Positions 35,712 to 45,384 of a stretch of DNA of 64,000 nt are shown here, in pieces. This DNA comes from Bacillus sp. 123MFChir2 (lineage in GTDB: Bacteria; Bacillota; Bacilli; Bacillales; Bacillaceae_G). The stretch spans positions 62,001 to 126,000 of the forward strand of contig NZ_KB910925.1 of the NCBI RefSeq assembly GCF_000383235.1. Direction: 5' to 3'. The notes under the pieces were generated by a model. The model did not search any database. It had not been told where the DNA came from and saw only the letters and a program-made list of their open reading frames with translations. Numbering within the stretch: the first letter of the stretch is position 1; the number at the start of each line of letters is the position of its first letter. The translations under genes and the position numbers were made by a program.

Positions 35712-35771
35712 CCCTTTGCCCCATTCCCTATTTTTTATTTAATCTAGACTTACACTGTCCGAAGTTTCATT

Positions 35772-36362
35772 TTATAAAGAAAGCGTTAATCTTTTCTCCC
35801 TTAGACAAAAATAATATGTAGTAGCCAAAACAACGATACTAAGCCAAAATGTAAAATAGCCAATTTGGCGGTCATACATATACATAACACTATATTTTGG
35901 CATTTGTCCCCACACATAATCAATAATATCATTATGCAATGTCCAAATAACTGCAATGATAAAATGCCAATATTTCATCCGATAAAATGGTGCGTATAAA
36001 AGCCCTTGTACAGCCATTGCCATGTGAAAAACAATAAGTGTATATCCTTCTATTCCAATATATCCCGTTACAATAAGAGTTAATACATTTACGAAAACAG
36101 CCCAAATCCCGTATTTGACTAATGTGACAACTGCTAACGCTTCCATTAAACCCCAATTTTTCTTTTGTATAAACGCAATTAATACAAAAACAAAAAACAA
36201 ACTTGCTGTTGGACTATCTGGAACAAACAGCAAAAAAATAGCTGGTGTTTCTTTTAATTGATTCCCATACCAAATATACCCATAAATTGTTCCTAAAATA
36301 TTAATAATGAACAAAATCCATAGAAAGGAACGTTGTCTTAATAATAAATATGTATATGCCAA
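35772..36362 (-). CDS. ypjA: YpjA membrane protein (DUF1405)
   Basis: A 196-residue polytopic protein with six predicted membrane segments starting with FLWILFIINILGTIYGYIW; motifs YGNQLKETP, LLFVPDSPTASLFF and WTLHNDIIDYVWG fit the DUF1405/YpjA family of unknown function. The start is TTG with GAGGTAG upstream. It is followed by the lit-like gene (60 bases) and ypjB, probably one transcript. Confidence 0.9.
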   Translation of the reverse strand: MAYTYLLLRQRSFLWILFIINILGTIYGYIWYGNQLKETPAIFLLFVPDSPTASLFFVFVLIAFIQKKNWGLMEALAVVTLVKYGIWAVFVNVLTLIVTGYIGIEGYTLIVFHMAMAVQGLLYAPFYRMKYWHFIIAVIWTLHNDIIDYVWGQMPKYSVMYMYDRQIGYFTFWLSIVVLATTYYFCLREKRLTLSL

Positions 36363-36437
36363 AATAGAACTACCTCACCTTTCCAAAATAAACATCACTG
36401 TGATGCATGAACCGTAGCACGAATGCATTTGATTACA

Positions 36438-36602
36438 CCCCATTGCTTTTGGCGGGGAATTAGCCCACACTGATAAAAGTTTTACTTTATTATAGCAAAT
36501 TCCCTGCCTAAAATAGAAAAACTGACTACAAAGTTGTAGTCAGCTTTCATTGATCCCGCTATTCGCGGGCAGTATGCCCCCACTGATGGAAGTTTCACCT
36601 TA
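36438..36602 (-). repeat. Two family B repeat parts between ypjA and qcrC, with a terminator between
   Basis: On the minus strand a copy starts at the qcrC stop codon: TAAGGTGAAACTTCCATCAG then GGGGGCATACTGCCCGCGAA and TAGCGGGATC (36602-36551). A more diverged piece lies at 36494-36438 (TAAAGTAAAACTTTTATCAG, then GGGCTAATTCCCCGCC). Between them is the qcr terminator. The gap holds no gene. Confidence 0.7.
36516..36543 (-). terminator. Terminator of the qcr operon
   Basis: CTGACTACAA-AG-TTGTAGTCAG in plus-strand reading, with a T5 tract on the minus strand, 57 bases after the qcrC stop codon. Confidence 0.8.
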
Positions 36603-37367
36603 TTTTTTATTGTATTTCTCGATAAATTCCGATAATTTCTTTAACTCTTCATCCGTTCCTTTAAAAATACCTTTTGGCATTGCACCCTTTCCATCTTTTG
36701 CAATTTTTGCAATTTCTTCTGGTTTTAATGTTAAATTTTGCAATGCTGGTGCAGCTGCTCCCCCTTGCAAGTTTTCACCGTGACATGTTAAACATGTATT
36801 TTTTTGCATAACCTTATAACCGTCATCATTTTTATCAACTTGTACAGTTTTTACAATTGCTCCTTGCTTTTTCGCTGCTGCCCAGTCATGCGTAGCAACA
36901 GATTCCCACGTTAGGAAAACGATAGATGCTAACGCTAACAACATAAATCCTGTTGCAACTGGACGTTTAAATGGCCCGCGTTCTGGCCCCCGATCAAGAA
37001 ATGGAGCAAGTAATAATGCGCCAAATGCGATGCCTGGCATAATAAATGCACCAATAATCGTATATGGACCAGATGCATAAGAATACTTTAACAATTGATA
37101 CAGAAATAAGAAATACCAGTCTGGAAGTGGTATATATCCTGTATCTGTAGGATCTGCAATTCTTTCTAATGGCGATGGATGCGCTACGGTCAAACAAAGA
37201 TAGCCAATTAAAAAGACGGCACCAACCATCCACTCTTTTAATAAAAAGTTTGGCCAAAATGCTTCTGTTTTCCCTGGATATTCTGAATAATCTTTCGGAA
37301 TATTCGGTTTTCTAACAGCAGGTACTCGCGAATCTCCGACAAACTTCATCCCTTTGCCGCGATGCAT
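36600..37367 (-). CDS. qcrC: Menaquinol:cytochrome c reductase, cytochrome c/b subunit
   Basis: A 255-residue fusion: an N-terminal subunit-IV-like part with about three membrane segments (WMVGAVFLIGYLCLTVAH, YTIIGAFIMPGIAFGALLLAP, GFMLLALASIVFLTW) and PLPDWYFLFLYQLLKY, then a cytochrome c domain with the haem motif CLTCHGENLQGG and a later axial-Met region GAMPKG. It passes electrons from menaquinol to cytochrome c in the membrane. Its TAA is the first triplet of a family B repeat. Third gene of qcrABC. Confidence 0.97.
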   Translation of the reverse strand: MHRGKGMKFVGDSRVPAVRKPNIPKDYSEYPGKTEAFWPNFLLKEWMVGAVFLIGYLCLTVAHPSPLERIADPTDTGYIPLPDWYFLFLYQLLKYSYASGPYTIIGAFIMPGIAFGALLLAPFLDRGPERGPFKRPVATGFMLLALASIVFLTWESVATHDWAAAKKQGAIVKTVQVDKNDDGYKVMQKNTCLTCHGENLQGGAAAPALQNLTLKPEEIAKIAKDGKGAMPKGIFKGTDEELKKLSEFIEKYNKK

Positions 37368-37412
37368 AGTCTCCCTCCTTTAATTAAGTTCTCACTTTTA
37401 AATCTAATAATC

Positions 37413-38087
37413 TTATAGTGGACCAGAAATACCTTGTTTGCGAATCATGATGAAGTGAACTGCCATCAATCCGAGAAGTGCAGCTGGCAAGAAGAATACG
37501 TGAATAGCAAAGAAGCGAGTTAATGTTTGGGCACCGACAATTTCGGAGTGGCCGGCAAGCAACGTTTTTACATAAGGGCCAATAAGTGGTGTTTGTTCTG
37601 CAATTTGAATCCCTACTTTTGTTGCAAATAATGCCTTCATATCCCATGGTAATAAATATCCTGTAAAACCTAATCCTAACATAACAAAGAAAATAAGAAC
37701 GCCGACAATCCAGTTTAATTCACGAGGCTTTTTATAAGCACCTTGAAAGAAAACTCGAAGTGTATGTAAAAACATCATCACGATAACGAGACTTGCTCCC
37801 CAGTGATGCATACCGCGAACAATTTGTCCATATGCCACTTCATTTTGTAAGTAATAGACAGATTCCCACGCATTTTTTATATCTGGTACATAATACATTG
37901 TTAAAAACATTCCTGATAAAATTTGAATAACAGTTACAAAAAATGTAAGCCCTCCAAAACAGTAAACAAAGGCAGAAAAGTGATGAGCTGGGTTCACATG
38001 TTCCGGCACTTCATGGTCTGCAATATCGCGCCACAGAGGCGTAATATCAAGCCGTTCATCTACCCAATCATAAATTTTATTTAACAT
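37413..38087 (-). CDS. qcrB: Menaquinol:cytochrome c reductase, cytochrome b6 subunit
   Basis: A 224-residue polytopic cytochrome b with four membrane helices and two haem-ligating His pairs: HHFSAFVYCFGGLTF and MHHWGASLVIVMMFLHTLRV, with a third segment around FFAIHVFFLPAALLGLMAVH. GFTGYLLPWD is the quinol-site-linked signature. Starts directly after qcrA (adjacent stop and start), so translationally coupled. Confidence 0.97.
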   Translation of the reverse strand: MLNKIYDWVDERLDITPLWRDIADHEVPEHVNPAHHFSAFVYCFGGLTFFVTVIQILSGMFLTMYYVPDIKNAWESVYYLQNEVAYGQIVRGMHHWGASLVIVMMFLHTLRVFFQGAYKKPRELNWIVGVLIFFVMLGLGFTGYLLPWDMKALFATKVGIQIAEQTPLIGPYVKTLLAGHSEIVGAQTLTRFFAIHVFFLPAALLGLMAVHFIMIRKQGISGPL

Positions 38088-38600
38088 CTACTTCGTCCCC
38101 CCTTGTGGCTTCGCTTTACCTAAATAAAGCGTTCCATCTTTCACCTTTGCTTGATACACATCAAGCGGCGCAAGCGGTGGTGTTCCCTTTATGTTCTTCC
38201 CATCTTTCGTATAACGCCCCCCATGACATGGGCAATAAAATTGATTTGGATGTGCCTTGTCCGAGTTCCAGTTCACTGTACATCCTAAATGCTTACAAAT
38301 TGGAGAGAATGCCACAATGTCTCCGCTTTCATCCTTGTGTACCCACGCTGACTTTGGTTCTTCAGATTTATACCAACCGTCAACTTGTTTCACTTTAAAA
38401 TCGAAGCGTTTCGGTTCAGTCGTAATATCTTTCACTTGCGCGACCGCAACCATCTCCCCCCCTGCTTCTTTCCTTAGAACTGGGTCAAGCGCAAAACGCG
38501 TCATTGGCATTAAAATCCCTGCCGCCATAAATCCTCCTACACCTGTAAGAGTGTAGTTTAAAAACTGTCTTCTTGACACCCTATGTTCTCTCTCACTCAC
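38088..38600 (-). CDS. qcrA: Menaquinol:cytochrome c reductase, Rieske iron-sulphur subunit
   Basis: A 170-residue Rieske protein. An N-terminal twin-arginine-like segment (VSRRQFLNYTLTG) precedes one membrane anchor; the 2Fe-2S motifs are CKHLGCTVNW and CPCHGGRY. The start is GTG with GAGGGGGG upstream. A good sigma-A-like promoter lies at 38675-38703. First gene of qcrABC. Confidence 0.97.
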   Translation of the reverse strand: MSEREHRVSRRQFLNYTLTGVGGFMAAGILMPMTRFALDPVLRKEAGGEMVAVAQVKDITTEPKRFDFKVKQVDGWYKSEEPKSAWVHKDESGDIVAFSPICKHLGCTVNWNSDKAHPNQFYCPCHGGRYTKDGKNIKGTPPLAPLDVYQAKVKDGTLYLGKAKPQGGTK

Positions 38601-38674
38601 GAAAATTTCCCCCCTCTATCAGAAATTGTCCCCCGTGAAAAATTGAAATAAAAGATAAAGACTAGGACACTATC

Positions 38675-38703
38675 ATGATATAATACCCTACTACATTGGT
38701 CAA
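38675..38703 (-). promoter_or_regulatory. Candidate sigma-A promoter of qcrABC
   Basis: TTGACC (38703-38698), 17 bases, TATCAT (38680-38675) on the minus strand, about 75 bases before the qcrA start codon. Confidence 0.55.
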
Positions 38704-38740
38704 TATCATACTAATCCCAATTATTAAAACCTTCTATTAA

Positions 38741-39199
38741 TTATTTATTTTCCCATTTTTCAGTCAATATTTCCATAATATTTTTTATTTGTGCATAAAT
38801 TATTTCTCTTTTCGCTTGATCACTAAGCTGGTCTAACGGGAGTGCTGGTAAACAAAATAATTGTTCTGGTAACTCGTATTCAATTTCCTTCCAAGAAAAA
38901 TCACTCGTAAGTAGCGCAATATGCCGCAAGCCGTGCTCTTTTAAATAGTTTGTCCAATCACATAGACGTTGGCGCTCGCTTACATGGGCACCTTCTACAT
39001 ACGTAAATGATGGTAATAAGAATACCCTACCTTTATACTCCCTCTCTAGTTCTCTAGTTAAAGTAGAAATAAATTCTCCTTCTCCAGCAGCTGTCTTCAT
39101 CCCTTTTTCAAACGAAACTGAAAGAAGTGGTATAATTCCTGTATCAATGTATTCTCTTGTTTTTTCATACTGTTCTACATCTGCTACAGCCCATTTCAC
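38741..39199 (-). CDS. ypiF: YpiF family protein (DUF2487)
   Basis: A 152-residue soluble protein of the YpiF/DUF2487 family; function unknown. Start MKWAVADVEQYEKTREYID, core GRVFLLPSFTYVEG and LLTSDFSWKEIEYELPEQLF are typical. The start is a GTG after AAGGGGGAT. Located between qcrA and ypiB as in B. subtilis. The 140-base gap to qcrA contains the qcr promoter. Confidence 0.88.
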   Translation of the reverse strand: MKWAVADVEQYEKTREYIDTGIIPLLSVSFEKGMKTAAGEGEFISTLTRELEREYKGRVFLLPSFTYVEGAHVSERQRLCDWTNYLKEHGLRHIALLTSDFSWKEIEYELPEQLFCLPALPLDQLSDQAKREIIYAQIKNIMEILTEKWENK

Positions 39200-39341
39200 A
39201 ATTAATATCCCCCTTTTTCTCTTACTTCTCTTCTAACAAACAATATGACTCCCTCATGCTACTTGTCTATAGAAACTTAATTGCTCTAAATGATTATCAA
39301 AAAAGTCTACTTTATTTCTATTAAATCATACAGATAAAGGT

Positions 39342-39377
39342 AAAAAAAGAAAAACCACCTTTAAAAGATGGCTTTCC
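39342..39377 (-). terminator. Terminator after ypiB
   Basis: AAGCCATCTTTT..AAAGGTGGTTTTT on the minus strand (two G-U pairs) followed by a T7 run. The rest of 39200-39423 shows no gene. Confidence 0.7.
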
Positions 39378-39423
39378 TTTAAAATAATCTAAAAATTAAT
39401 AATATTCCTTCTCGTAAAGAAAT

Positions 39424-39960
39424 TTATAATCGTTTTAACTCGTCTGTTAACTTGCGGAATGCTTCTTCATCTTGAGTATCAAGTGCTTCATCAATTAATT
39501 TTAAAAGTCGTTCTTTCCGAAATGAATATACACTTTCCTCTAAAAATCGCTCTGCCAATAGACGATCTTTTTCATTTACCTCGATATTCTTCGGTAAGTA
39601 CGGATTCTCTTCTAACACAGCGACATAGTTTGCATTTTGAAAAGATGACTTAAAGTTAAGCTGAATATAAATATCTTCATCTCTGTTTAAACGAATATCA
39701 TGAAAGGATTTTTCTGCGTCAGTCGTCATCACATTTTGTTTATAAAAATGAAACGGTAAATCTTTCACACAATTTGCGGACATTACCAGACCACGTGGAC
39801 AATATTTCGCATGCTCTACAAAATGCACCTTATCCATTAATTGATCATGACTCATTAAATAATTTAAAATCCAAACACATTCTCGCTGTTTCAGTTGATA
39901 ATTATTCAAAAACCATTTTACGAAATCTTTCTTTTCGTTCACAGAAACAGGGGTATTCAT
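39424..39960 (-). CDS. ypiB: YpiB family protein (UPF0302)
   Basis: A 178-residue soluble protein of the UPF0302/YpiB family. Recognisable segments: [52 protein letters not shown] and the C-terminal [16 protein letters not shown]. In Bacillus it has been reported to affect stability of the LPS assembly/QcrA branch, but I cannot judge that here; treat function as unknown. ATG after GAGGG. Located downstream of ypiA, same strand. Confidence 0.88.
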   Translation of the reverse strand: MNTPVSVNEKKDFVKWFLNNYQLKQRECVWILNYLMSHDQLMDKVHFVEHAKYCPRGLVMSANCVKDLPFHFYKQNVMTTDAEKSFHDIRLNRDEDIYIQLNFKSSFQNANYVAVLEENPYLPKNIEVNEKDRLLAERFLEESVYSFRKERLLKLIDEALDTQDEEAFRKLTDELKRL

Positions 39961-40032
39961 CGCGCTTAATCCCTCCTCTGCCCTTCTCTTTTCTTTTTAC
40001 ATTCAAGAAGCAGCATTCAGTTTCCTTCCAAC

Positions 40033-41295
40033 TTAAGAAAAATCTTCTAAATTATATAATAATTCTTCAATATGAATTTGCGTTGGATCTAGTTGTAATA
40101 AACGTGTAAATACTTCTTTCGCCTCTTTTCGCAACCCTTCTTCTAACAGGAAGTAGCCGTATTCCTCTAAGAAGTCTGGATGATTCTTAAAAGAAGTATA
40201 TGCACTTTGGTAATGTTTTAATGCATCTGAATACAATTCTAATTGTTTTTTCGCATAAGCAATATCCCAAAGTAATTGCGTATCTGTCTCTCCATTATCA
40301 ATGGCTTTTTCTACAACAGCAATCATCTCTTCATATCTTTCTTCTTCTTTTAAGATGTATGAATATTTCAATATGGCCCCTAAATGTGCAGGATCTATCT
40401 CTAATGCTTTCTTTAGCGCAACTTCTGCTTCATCTTTTCTACCTAGTTTCGCTGCGATGTTAGCAAACTCTACATAAAATGGTACCGATAATTCGTCAAT
40501 TTTCATTCCATCTTGGAGCGTTTCATAACTTTCTTGAAACATTCCTTCTTTTTCATAGCATTTTGCTAAATACATGTATAAAGATGCATATTCTGGATCC
40601 AGCTCTTTTAATTCTTCCCACGCACTAATTGCTCTTTGATACTGTTCTCCTTGATAGAGCGTAAACGCAAATCCAAATAAAGAATGTATATCCTTCTGCT
40701 CTTCTAAACCTTCCTCATAATAAGAAATCGCTTCTGCCCATTGTCCAAGTGCACTTAAATTTTCAGCTAAGCGAAGCGCAACAACAACACCACCCATTAA
40801 TTTATGCTCTGGAAGTAATGATTCATAATATGGAATTGCTTTACTATCTTCACCTTTACTGCTATATAATTCTCCAAGTCCAAAAGTAACTACTGGCTCA
40901 TCCGGCATGATCGCTTTCGCTTTTAGTAATTTTTGTTCTGCCACTTCGTCAAAACCTTGCATTTGATATAAATCAGATGCAAGTAATAGAGATTGCACAT
41001 ATAATTCATCATTCTCTGGAATATCGTGAAGTACTTCAATGGCTTCATCTTCTTTATCTAAATCAATATATAACTCTGCTAAAAATAGCGTGAACTCACT
41101 TTCTTCCGGATATAACAAATGTAAATCTTCTGCTATTTCTAACGCCTGATCTACAAACCCTAACGTATAGTAATAACGAGCAATATCGTACTTTTCCTCA
41201 TCCGTACTTTTCTTTACTTGTTCTGCTAATAATTGTAACCCTTTCTCTATTTCTCCGTTTTCAATATATGTAACAGCTTGTTCAAACTTTTGCAT
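40033..41295 (-). CDS. ypiA: TPR-repeat protein YpiA
   Basis: A 420-residue cytosolic protein made of about ten tetratricopeptide repeats (for example VDQALEIAEDLHLLYPEE, KDEAEVALKKALEIDPAHLG, YQRAISAWEELKELDPEYAS). It is highly acidic. The order ypiA-ypiB-ypiF-qcrABC is that of B. subtilis, so the call is YpiA, a scaffold-type protein of unknown partner. The start MQKFEQAV has AAGGAG seven bases upstream. Confidence 0.92.
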   Translation of the reverse strand: MQKFEQAVTYIENGEIEKGLQLLAEQVKKSTDEEKYDIARYYYTLGFVDQALEIAEDLHLLYPEESEFTLFLAELYIDLDKEDEAIEVLHDIPENDELYVQSLLLASDLYQMQGFDEVAEQKLLKAKAIMPDEPVVTFGLGELYSSKGEDSKAIPYYESLLPEHKLMGGVVVALRLAENLSALGQWAEAISYYEEGLEEQKDIHSLFGFAFTLYQGEQYQRAISAWEELKELDPEYASLYMYLAKCYEKEGMFQESYETLQDGMKIDELSVPFYVEFANIAAKLGRKDEAEVALKKALEIDPAHLGAILKYSYILKEEERYEEMIAVVEKAIDNGETDTQLLWDIAYAKKQLELYSDALKHYQSAYTSFKNHPDFLEEYGYFLLEEGLRKEAKEVFTRLLQLDPTQIHIEELLYNLEDFS

Positions 41296-41373
41296 AGCTC
41301 GCTCCTTTATATAAATACTTATGTAAATTCCATAATAAACAACTGCTTCTGCGTAATCAACTGTCATGATGAA

Positions 41374-41409
41374 GAAAAGAACCTTCTCAAAAAGGAAAAG
41401 ATTCTTTTA
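41374..41409 (-). terminator. Terminator overlapping the end of aroA
   Basis: AAAAGAATCTTTTCC..GAGAAGGTTCTTTT on the minus strand forms an imperfect stem that includes the aroA stop codon. Confidence 0.65.
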
Positions 41410-42690
41410 GCTTTGTAGTATGTGTAACTGTTGAAAGAAATTTGGATATGATACAGCTACCGCTTCACTATTTTCAATAATAACTTCTCCATCTGCTATG
41501 CACGATGCAATTCCTAACATCATACCAATACGATGGTCCCCATAACTATTTACCACATTTCCGTGTAATTGCATTTTGCCACGGACAATCATACCATCTT
41601 CTGTCGCTTCAATATCTGCTCCTAATTTTTTCAATTCATTCACAACTGTATCAATGCGATTCGTTTCTTTTACTTTTAATTCTTCTGCATCCTTAATTAC
41701 AGTTATCCCTTCAGCTTGCGTTGCTAACAATGCTATAATTGGAATTTCATCAATGAGTCTTGGGATGAGCGTTCCACCAATCTCTATCCCTCTTAGCTGT
41801 GAAGTTTCAACTGTAATATCACCGCATGGTTCAAACTCCTCATTTCGGATATTATCTATTGATAAATTTGCCCCCATTTGGGATAGTACATCAAGAATCC
41901 CTGTTCTTGTGGGATTTAACCCTACATTTTTCAGTACAATTTTACTATTTAATACAATTGTACCTGCCGCTAAGAAAAAGGCAGCTGAAGAAATATCTCC
42001 TGGCACCTCAATATTCGTGCTAGAGAGCTTTTGTCCACCTTGTAATGATACAGTTAATTTGTCAACAGTAACATCGCAACCAAACGCACGTAACATACGC
42101 TCTGTATGATCACGAGATTGTAGTGGTTCTGTCACAGTCGTCACGCCTTCCCCTTGTAATCCCGCAAGAAGAACAGCTGATTTCACCTGCGCGCTTGCTA
42201 CAGGAGAAGAATAGTGTATACCCTTTATCCCCCCGCCTCGAATCGACAGCGGTGTAAACTGTCCATCTTCTCTTCCATCAATTTTAACACCCATTTGCCG
42301 AAGGGGGACTGTAACACGTTTCATCGGACGTTTTCCAATTGAAGCATCTCCAATAACTGTACAATGAAACGGTACATTTGCGAGTATACCAAGCATTAAC
42401 CGAATCGTCGTTCCTGAATTTCCAACATCTAATACTTCCTGTGGTTCTACTAATCCTTTTAATCCTTTTCCATATACAGTGACATCGGTACCATTTTGCT
42501 CAATCGTAATGCCTAACTTTTGAAAACAAGCAATCGTACTTAAGCAATCTTCACCTTGAAGAAAATTTGTAATCTTCGTAACTCCTTCTGCAATCGCTCC
42601 AAACATGACAGCACGATGCGAAATGGACTTATCTCCAGGAATAAAAATCGTTCCGTTTAATCCATTCTTAAGCTTTGTTAATCGTTTCAC
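41407..42690 (-). CDS. aroA: 5-enolpyruvylshikimate-3-phosphate synthase
   Basis: A 427-residue shikimate-pathway enzyme (called aroE in B. subtilis). Motifs: [42 protein letters not shown], and the C-terminal [11 protein letters not shown] and [15 protein letters not shown]. The start is GTG with GAGGTG six bases before it ([10 protein letters not shown]). It is separated from hisC by 116 bases with a hairpin. In B. subtilis tyrA lies between hisC and this gene; here it does not. Confidence 0.96.
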   Translation of the reverse strand: MKRLTKLKNGLNGTIFIPGDKSISHRAVMFGAIAEGVTKITNFLQGEDCLSTIACFQKLGITIEQNGTDVTVYGKGLKGLVEPQEVLDVGNSGTTIRLMLGILANVPFHCTVIGDASIGKRPMKRVTVPLRQMGVKIDGREDGQFTPLSIRGGGIKGIHYSSPVASAQVKSAVLLAGLQGEGVTTVTEPLQSRDHTERMLRAFGCDVTVDKLTVSLQGGQKLSSTNIEVPGDISSAAFFLAAGTIVLNSKIVLKNVGLNPTRTGILDVLSQMGANLSIDNIRNEEFEPCGDITVETSQLRGIEIGGTLIPRLIDEIPIIALLATQAEGITVIKDAEELKVKETNRIDTVVNELKKLGADIEATEDGMIVRGKMQLHGNVVNSYGDHRIGMMLGIASCIADGEVIIENSEAVAVSYPNFFQQLHILQS

Positions 42691-42769
42691 TTCGAACACC
42701 TCGTTACTATTCACCTATGTATCCTCTCTTTATTGTACTTCTTTCTTTCTTCTTTTCGCAAATAAGATG

Positions 42770-42808
42770 AAAGAAACGGCTCCTATTCATAGAGCCGTTT
42801 CTTTTTTT
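42770..42808. terminator. Hairpin between hisC and aroA
   Basis: A 13-bp stem, AAAGAAACGGCTC with its complement, directly after the hisC stop codon. The T run is strongest on the plus strand, but the 3' side also reads TTTCTTTCATC on the minus strand, so it can act as terminator or processing signal before aroA. Confidence 0.7.
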
Positions 42809-43919
42809 ATGAATATGTCTCTTCTTTTCTCACATTTTTTTCTATGAGTTCAGTAAGCACTGCAATAATTTCGGCATTCTCTTCTTTCGTTCCAACTGTA
42901 ATACGAATACCATTTGGTAGACCAAGCGGGCCACCAGAACGAACGATGTATCCTTTTTGCAATAATCTTTCAAATACCTCATCACCTGGAAGACCAAGAT
43001 CTAAAAAGATAAAATTCGTCTGTGATGGATAATAAAATACTTGATGCTTCTCACAAAAATCGTAATATTGCTGCAATCCCTCATTATTCACTTTCACACA
43101 CTCTTGTAAAAACGCTTCATCTTCAATTGCAGCTTGCGCAACTATTTGTGCAATTGATGACGTATTAAATGGTAATCTAGCAATTTCTAATGAACGTATT
43201 AACTGTTCATTTCCTACTGCATAACCAATGCGGAATGACGCTAATCCGTATGCTTTTGAAAATGTGCGCAATACCATCAAATTTTCATATTTATCTAGAA
43301 ATGGTAATGTTTGCGGATAATCTTTTGCTCCAGCATACTCATAGTATGCTTCATCCATAATAACAAGTGTTGTTTTTGGAACTGCCTCTAAGAATGAAAG
43401 TAATTGTTTTTCTGCTACATACGTTCCGGTTGGATTATTGGGGTTACAAATCCATACAATTCGTGTGTGCTCATCAACTTGTGCAAGCATTGCCTCTAAA
43501 TCGTGCGTACCTTCTTTTAAAGGGACTTCACGTACTTTCGCTTTTTCAATTACGGCATGATGACGATACTGTGAAAAGGTCGGCTTTGCCATGATAACAT
43601 TTGTTCCTTCTTGTAAAAGAGCACGGCTAATCATTTGAATGACTTCATCCAAACCACTACCAAATATAATTTGTTCTCCTTTCACACGAAGATTAACTGC
43701 CAATGTTTCACGAAGAGCATACGCCCCGCCGTCCGGATAGAGCGCATATTGCCCAGCTAACGATGCCAACGCTTCATCTACACGTTGTGAACATCCAAAT
43801 GGATTTTCATTTGACGCTAGTTTCACAATTTTAGATAGTCCATATTGTCTCTTTACTTCTTCAATATTTCTTCCTGGCACATACGCTTTAAGCGACAATA
43901 ATTGCTCTTTTACTTTCAT
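42807..43919 (-). CDS. hisC: Histidinol-phosphate / aromatic aminotransferase
   Basis: A 370-residue PLP enzyme. Motifs: KLASNENPFGCS, WICNPNNPTGTYV, IMDEAYYEYAG, and the PLP lysine in RTFSKAYGLASFRIGYAVG. In Bacillus HisC placed in the aro operon serves both histidine synthesis and the last transamination of Tyr/Phe synthesis. ATG after GGGGGAATTTGA. It follows aroH by 20 bases, in operon with aroF-aroB-aroH. Confidence 0.95.
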   Translation of the reverse strand: MKVKEQLLSLKAYVPGRNIEEVKRQYGLSKIVKLASNENPFGCSQRVDEALASLAGQYALYPDGGAYALRETLAVNLRVKGEQIIFGSGLDEVIQMISRALLQEGTNVIMAKPTFSQYRHHAVIEKAKVREVPLKEGTHDLEAMLAQVDEHTRIVWICNPNNPTGTYVAEKQLLSFLEAVPKTTLVIMDEAYYEYAGAKDYPQTLPFLDKYENLMVLRTFSKAYGLASFRIGYAVGNEQLIRSLEIARLPFNTSSIAQIVAQAAIEDEAFLQECVKVNNEGLQQYYDFCEKHQVFYYPSQTNFIFLDLGLPGDEVFERLLQKGYIVRSGGPLGLPNGIRITVGTKEENAEIIAVLTELIEKNVRKEETYS

Positions 43920-43939
43920 TCAAATTCCCCCTGTCATTT

Positions 43940-44296
43940 TTATAAATCGGGCCTTAGTCGTACCGCTTTCTCTAAATAGACATGTTGAATTTCATGCTGG
44001 TGTTTATTTGTCATAACCGTCATCATAACACGAATACATTTCTCAAGAGCATCTGGTACTTCTATTTCTTGCATGCACATAACCGGTACATATGCCCAGC
44101 CTTCCATACGTCTTAATGCCGCCGCTGGGAAACATGCATTTATATCTGCTGTTGTTGAAATCAGTACAGATACAATCTCAACAGGAGAAACTCTATTATC
44201 GCTTGCCATTTTTTTCACTAAACGCTCTGTCGCAATCAATATTTGTTCTGTTTCATTACAATTGACTGTAGTTGCGCCGCGAATCGCGCGAATCAA
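43940..44296 (-). CDS. aroH: Chorismate mutase, AroH type
   Basis: A 118-residue monofunctional chorismate mutase (chorismate to prephenate) with the AroH fold: MIRAIRGATTVNCNE start, catalytic Arg7-like in RAIRGA, SVLISTTADINACFPAAALR and a conserved C-terminal YLEKAVRLRPDL. The start is TTG, overlapping the aroB stop as TTGA. Confidence 0.96.
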   Translation of the reverse strand: MIRAIRGATTVNCNETEQILIATERLVKKMASDNRVSPVEIVSVLISTTADINACFPAAALRRMEGWAYVPVMCMQEIEVPDALEKCIRVMMTVMTNKHQHEIQHVYLEKAVRLRPDL

Positions 44297-45384
44297 ATAG
44301 ACTCCCCCTCTCTTTGAAATGACTCTAAAGCTGTGCGGACGGTTTCATCTGAAATAGATACGACATCCACTACCCCAATCTCCTGCATAACAACCATACG
44401 AATTGTTCCGCCGTTCGCTTTTTTATCTTGTTTCATTACTTGAATAAGACGGTTCACATCAAGTCTATTCGGCATAATTGGATAGCCATATGCCGTAAAC
44501 CAACGTTTGATTTCCTTATACTGAAGATCTTTTTCATATATTTGTTCACTTAAAAAAATAGCAAATAACATACCAATTGCAACGCCATCACCATGTGTTA
44601 TGTTTCCATATCCCATCTCTTTTTCAAGTGCATGTCCAAGTGTATGCCCAAAATTTAAGTGAGCACGAATACCTTTTTCAGTTTCATCCTCTGCAACAAT
44701 TTTTGCCTTTACTGGAATCGCTCGTTGCAGTGTATAAATTAATTTATCATCTCTTAAATCAGTCAGCTGCTTCACTTCTTTACGAAGCCAATGATATAAT
44801 TCTACATCTCCAATAAGTGAATGTTTAATGACCTCCGCAAAACCAGAGCGCCATTCTTCTTCTGACAGCGAATTTAGAAACGGAGTATGATAAATCACGG
44901 CTTCTGGTTGATGAAATGCGCCAATCATATTTTTCCCAAGCGGATGATTAATTGCCACTTTCCCTCCAACAGCACTATCATGCGCAAGTAAAGTAGTTGG
45001 TATTTGGACAAATCGAATCCCTCTCATAAACGTCGCTGCAACAAATCCCGCTAAATCTCCAATCATTCCACCGCCAAGTGCAAGAATGAGCGAATAACGA
45101 TCCAAACCATTTTCAAGCGCAAACGTTTGAGCAGCATAATAATTTTCAAACGATTTTTCTTTCTCACCACTTGGAACTACGAACGAAAATACGTCTTGTT
45201 TTACATGCAAAGTATTAATTACTTCGTTTAAATGAAATGATGCTACCGTTTCATCAGAAATGAGTAAAATATTTGAAATAGCTGGCTTCATATTTTCTAT
45301 AAGCGTTGCTAGTTGTGATAGTGCCTCATTTCCGACATACACATCGTATTGTTTAGAACTTGTTTGAATCTGTATTGTCTCCAT
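44293..45384 (-). CDS. aroB: 3-dehydroquinate synthase
   Basis: A 363-residue NAD- and metal-dependent enzyme. Motifs: VPSGEKEKSFENYY, ALGGGMIGDLAGFVAATF, PTTLLAHDSAVGGKVAINH, and HLNFGHTLGHALEKE with metal-binding His. Its ATG overlaps the chorismate synthase stop (TAATG) and its end overlaps aroH, so the block is translationally coupled. Confidence 0.97.
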   Translation of the reverse strand: METIQIQTSSKQYDVYVGNEALSQLATLIENMKPAISNILLISDETVASFHLNEVINTLHVKQDVFSFVVPSGEKEKSFENYYAAQTFALENGLDRYSLILALGGGMIGDLAGFVAATFMRGIRFVQIPTTLLAHDSAVGGKVAINHPLGKNMIGAFHQPEAVIYHTPFLNSLSEEEWRSGFAEVIKHSLIGDVELYHWLRKEVKQLTDLRDDKLIYTLQRAIPVKAKIVAEDETEKGIRAHLNFGHTLGHALEKEMGYGNITHGDGVAIGMLFAIFLSEQIYEKDLQYKEIKRWFTAYGYPIMPNRLDVNRLIQVMKQDKKANGGTIRMVVMQEIGVVDVVSISDETVRTALESFQREGESI

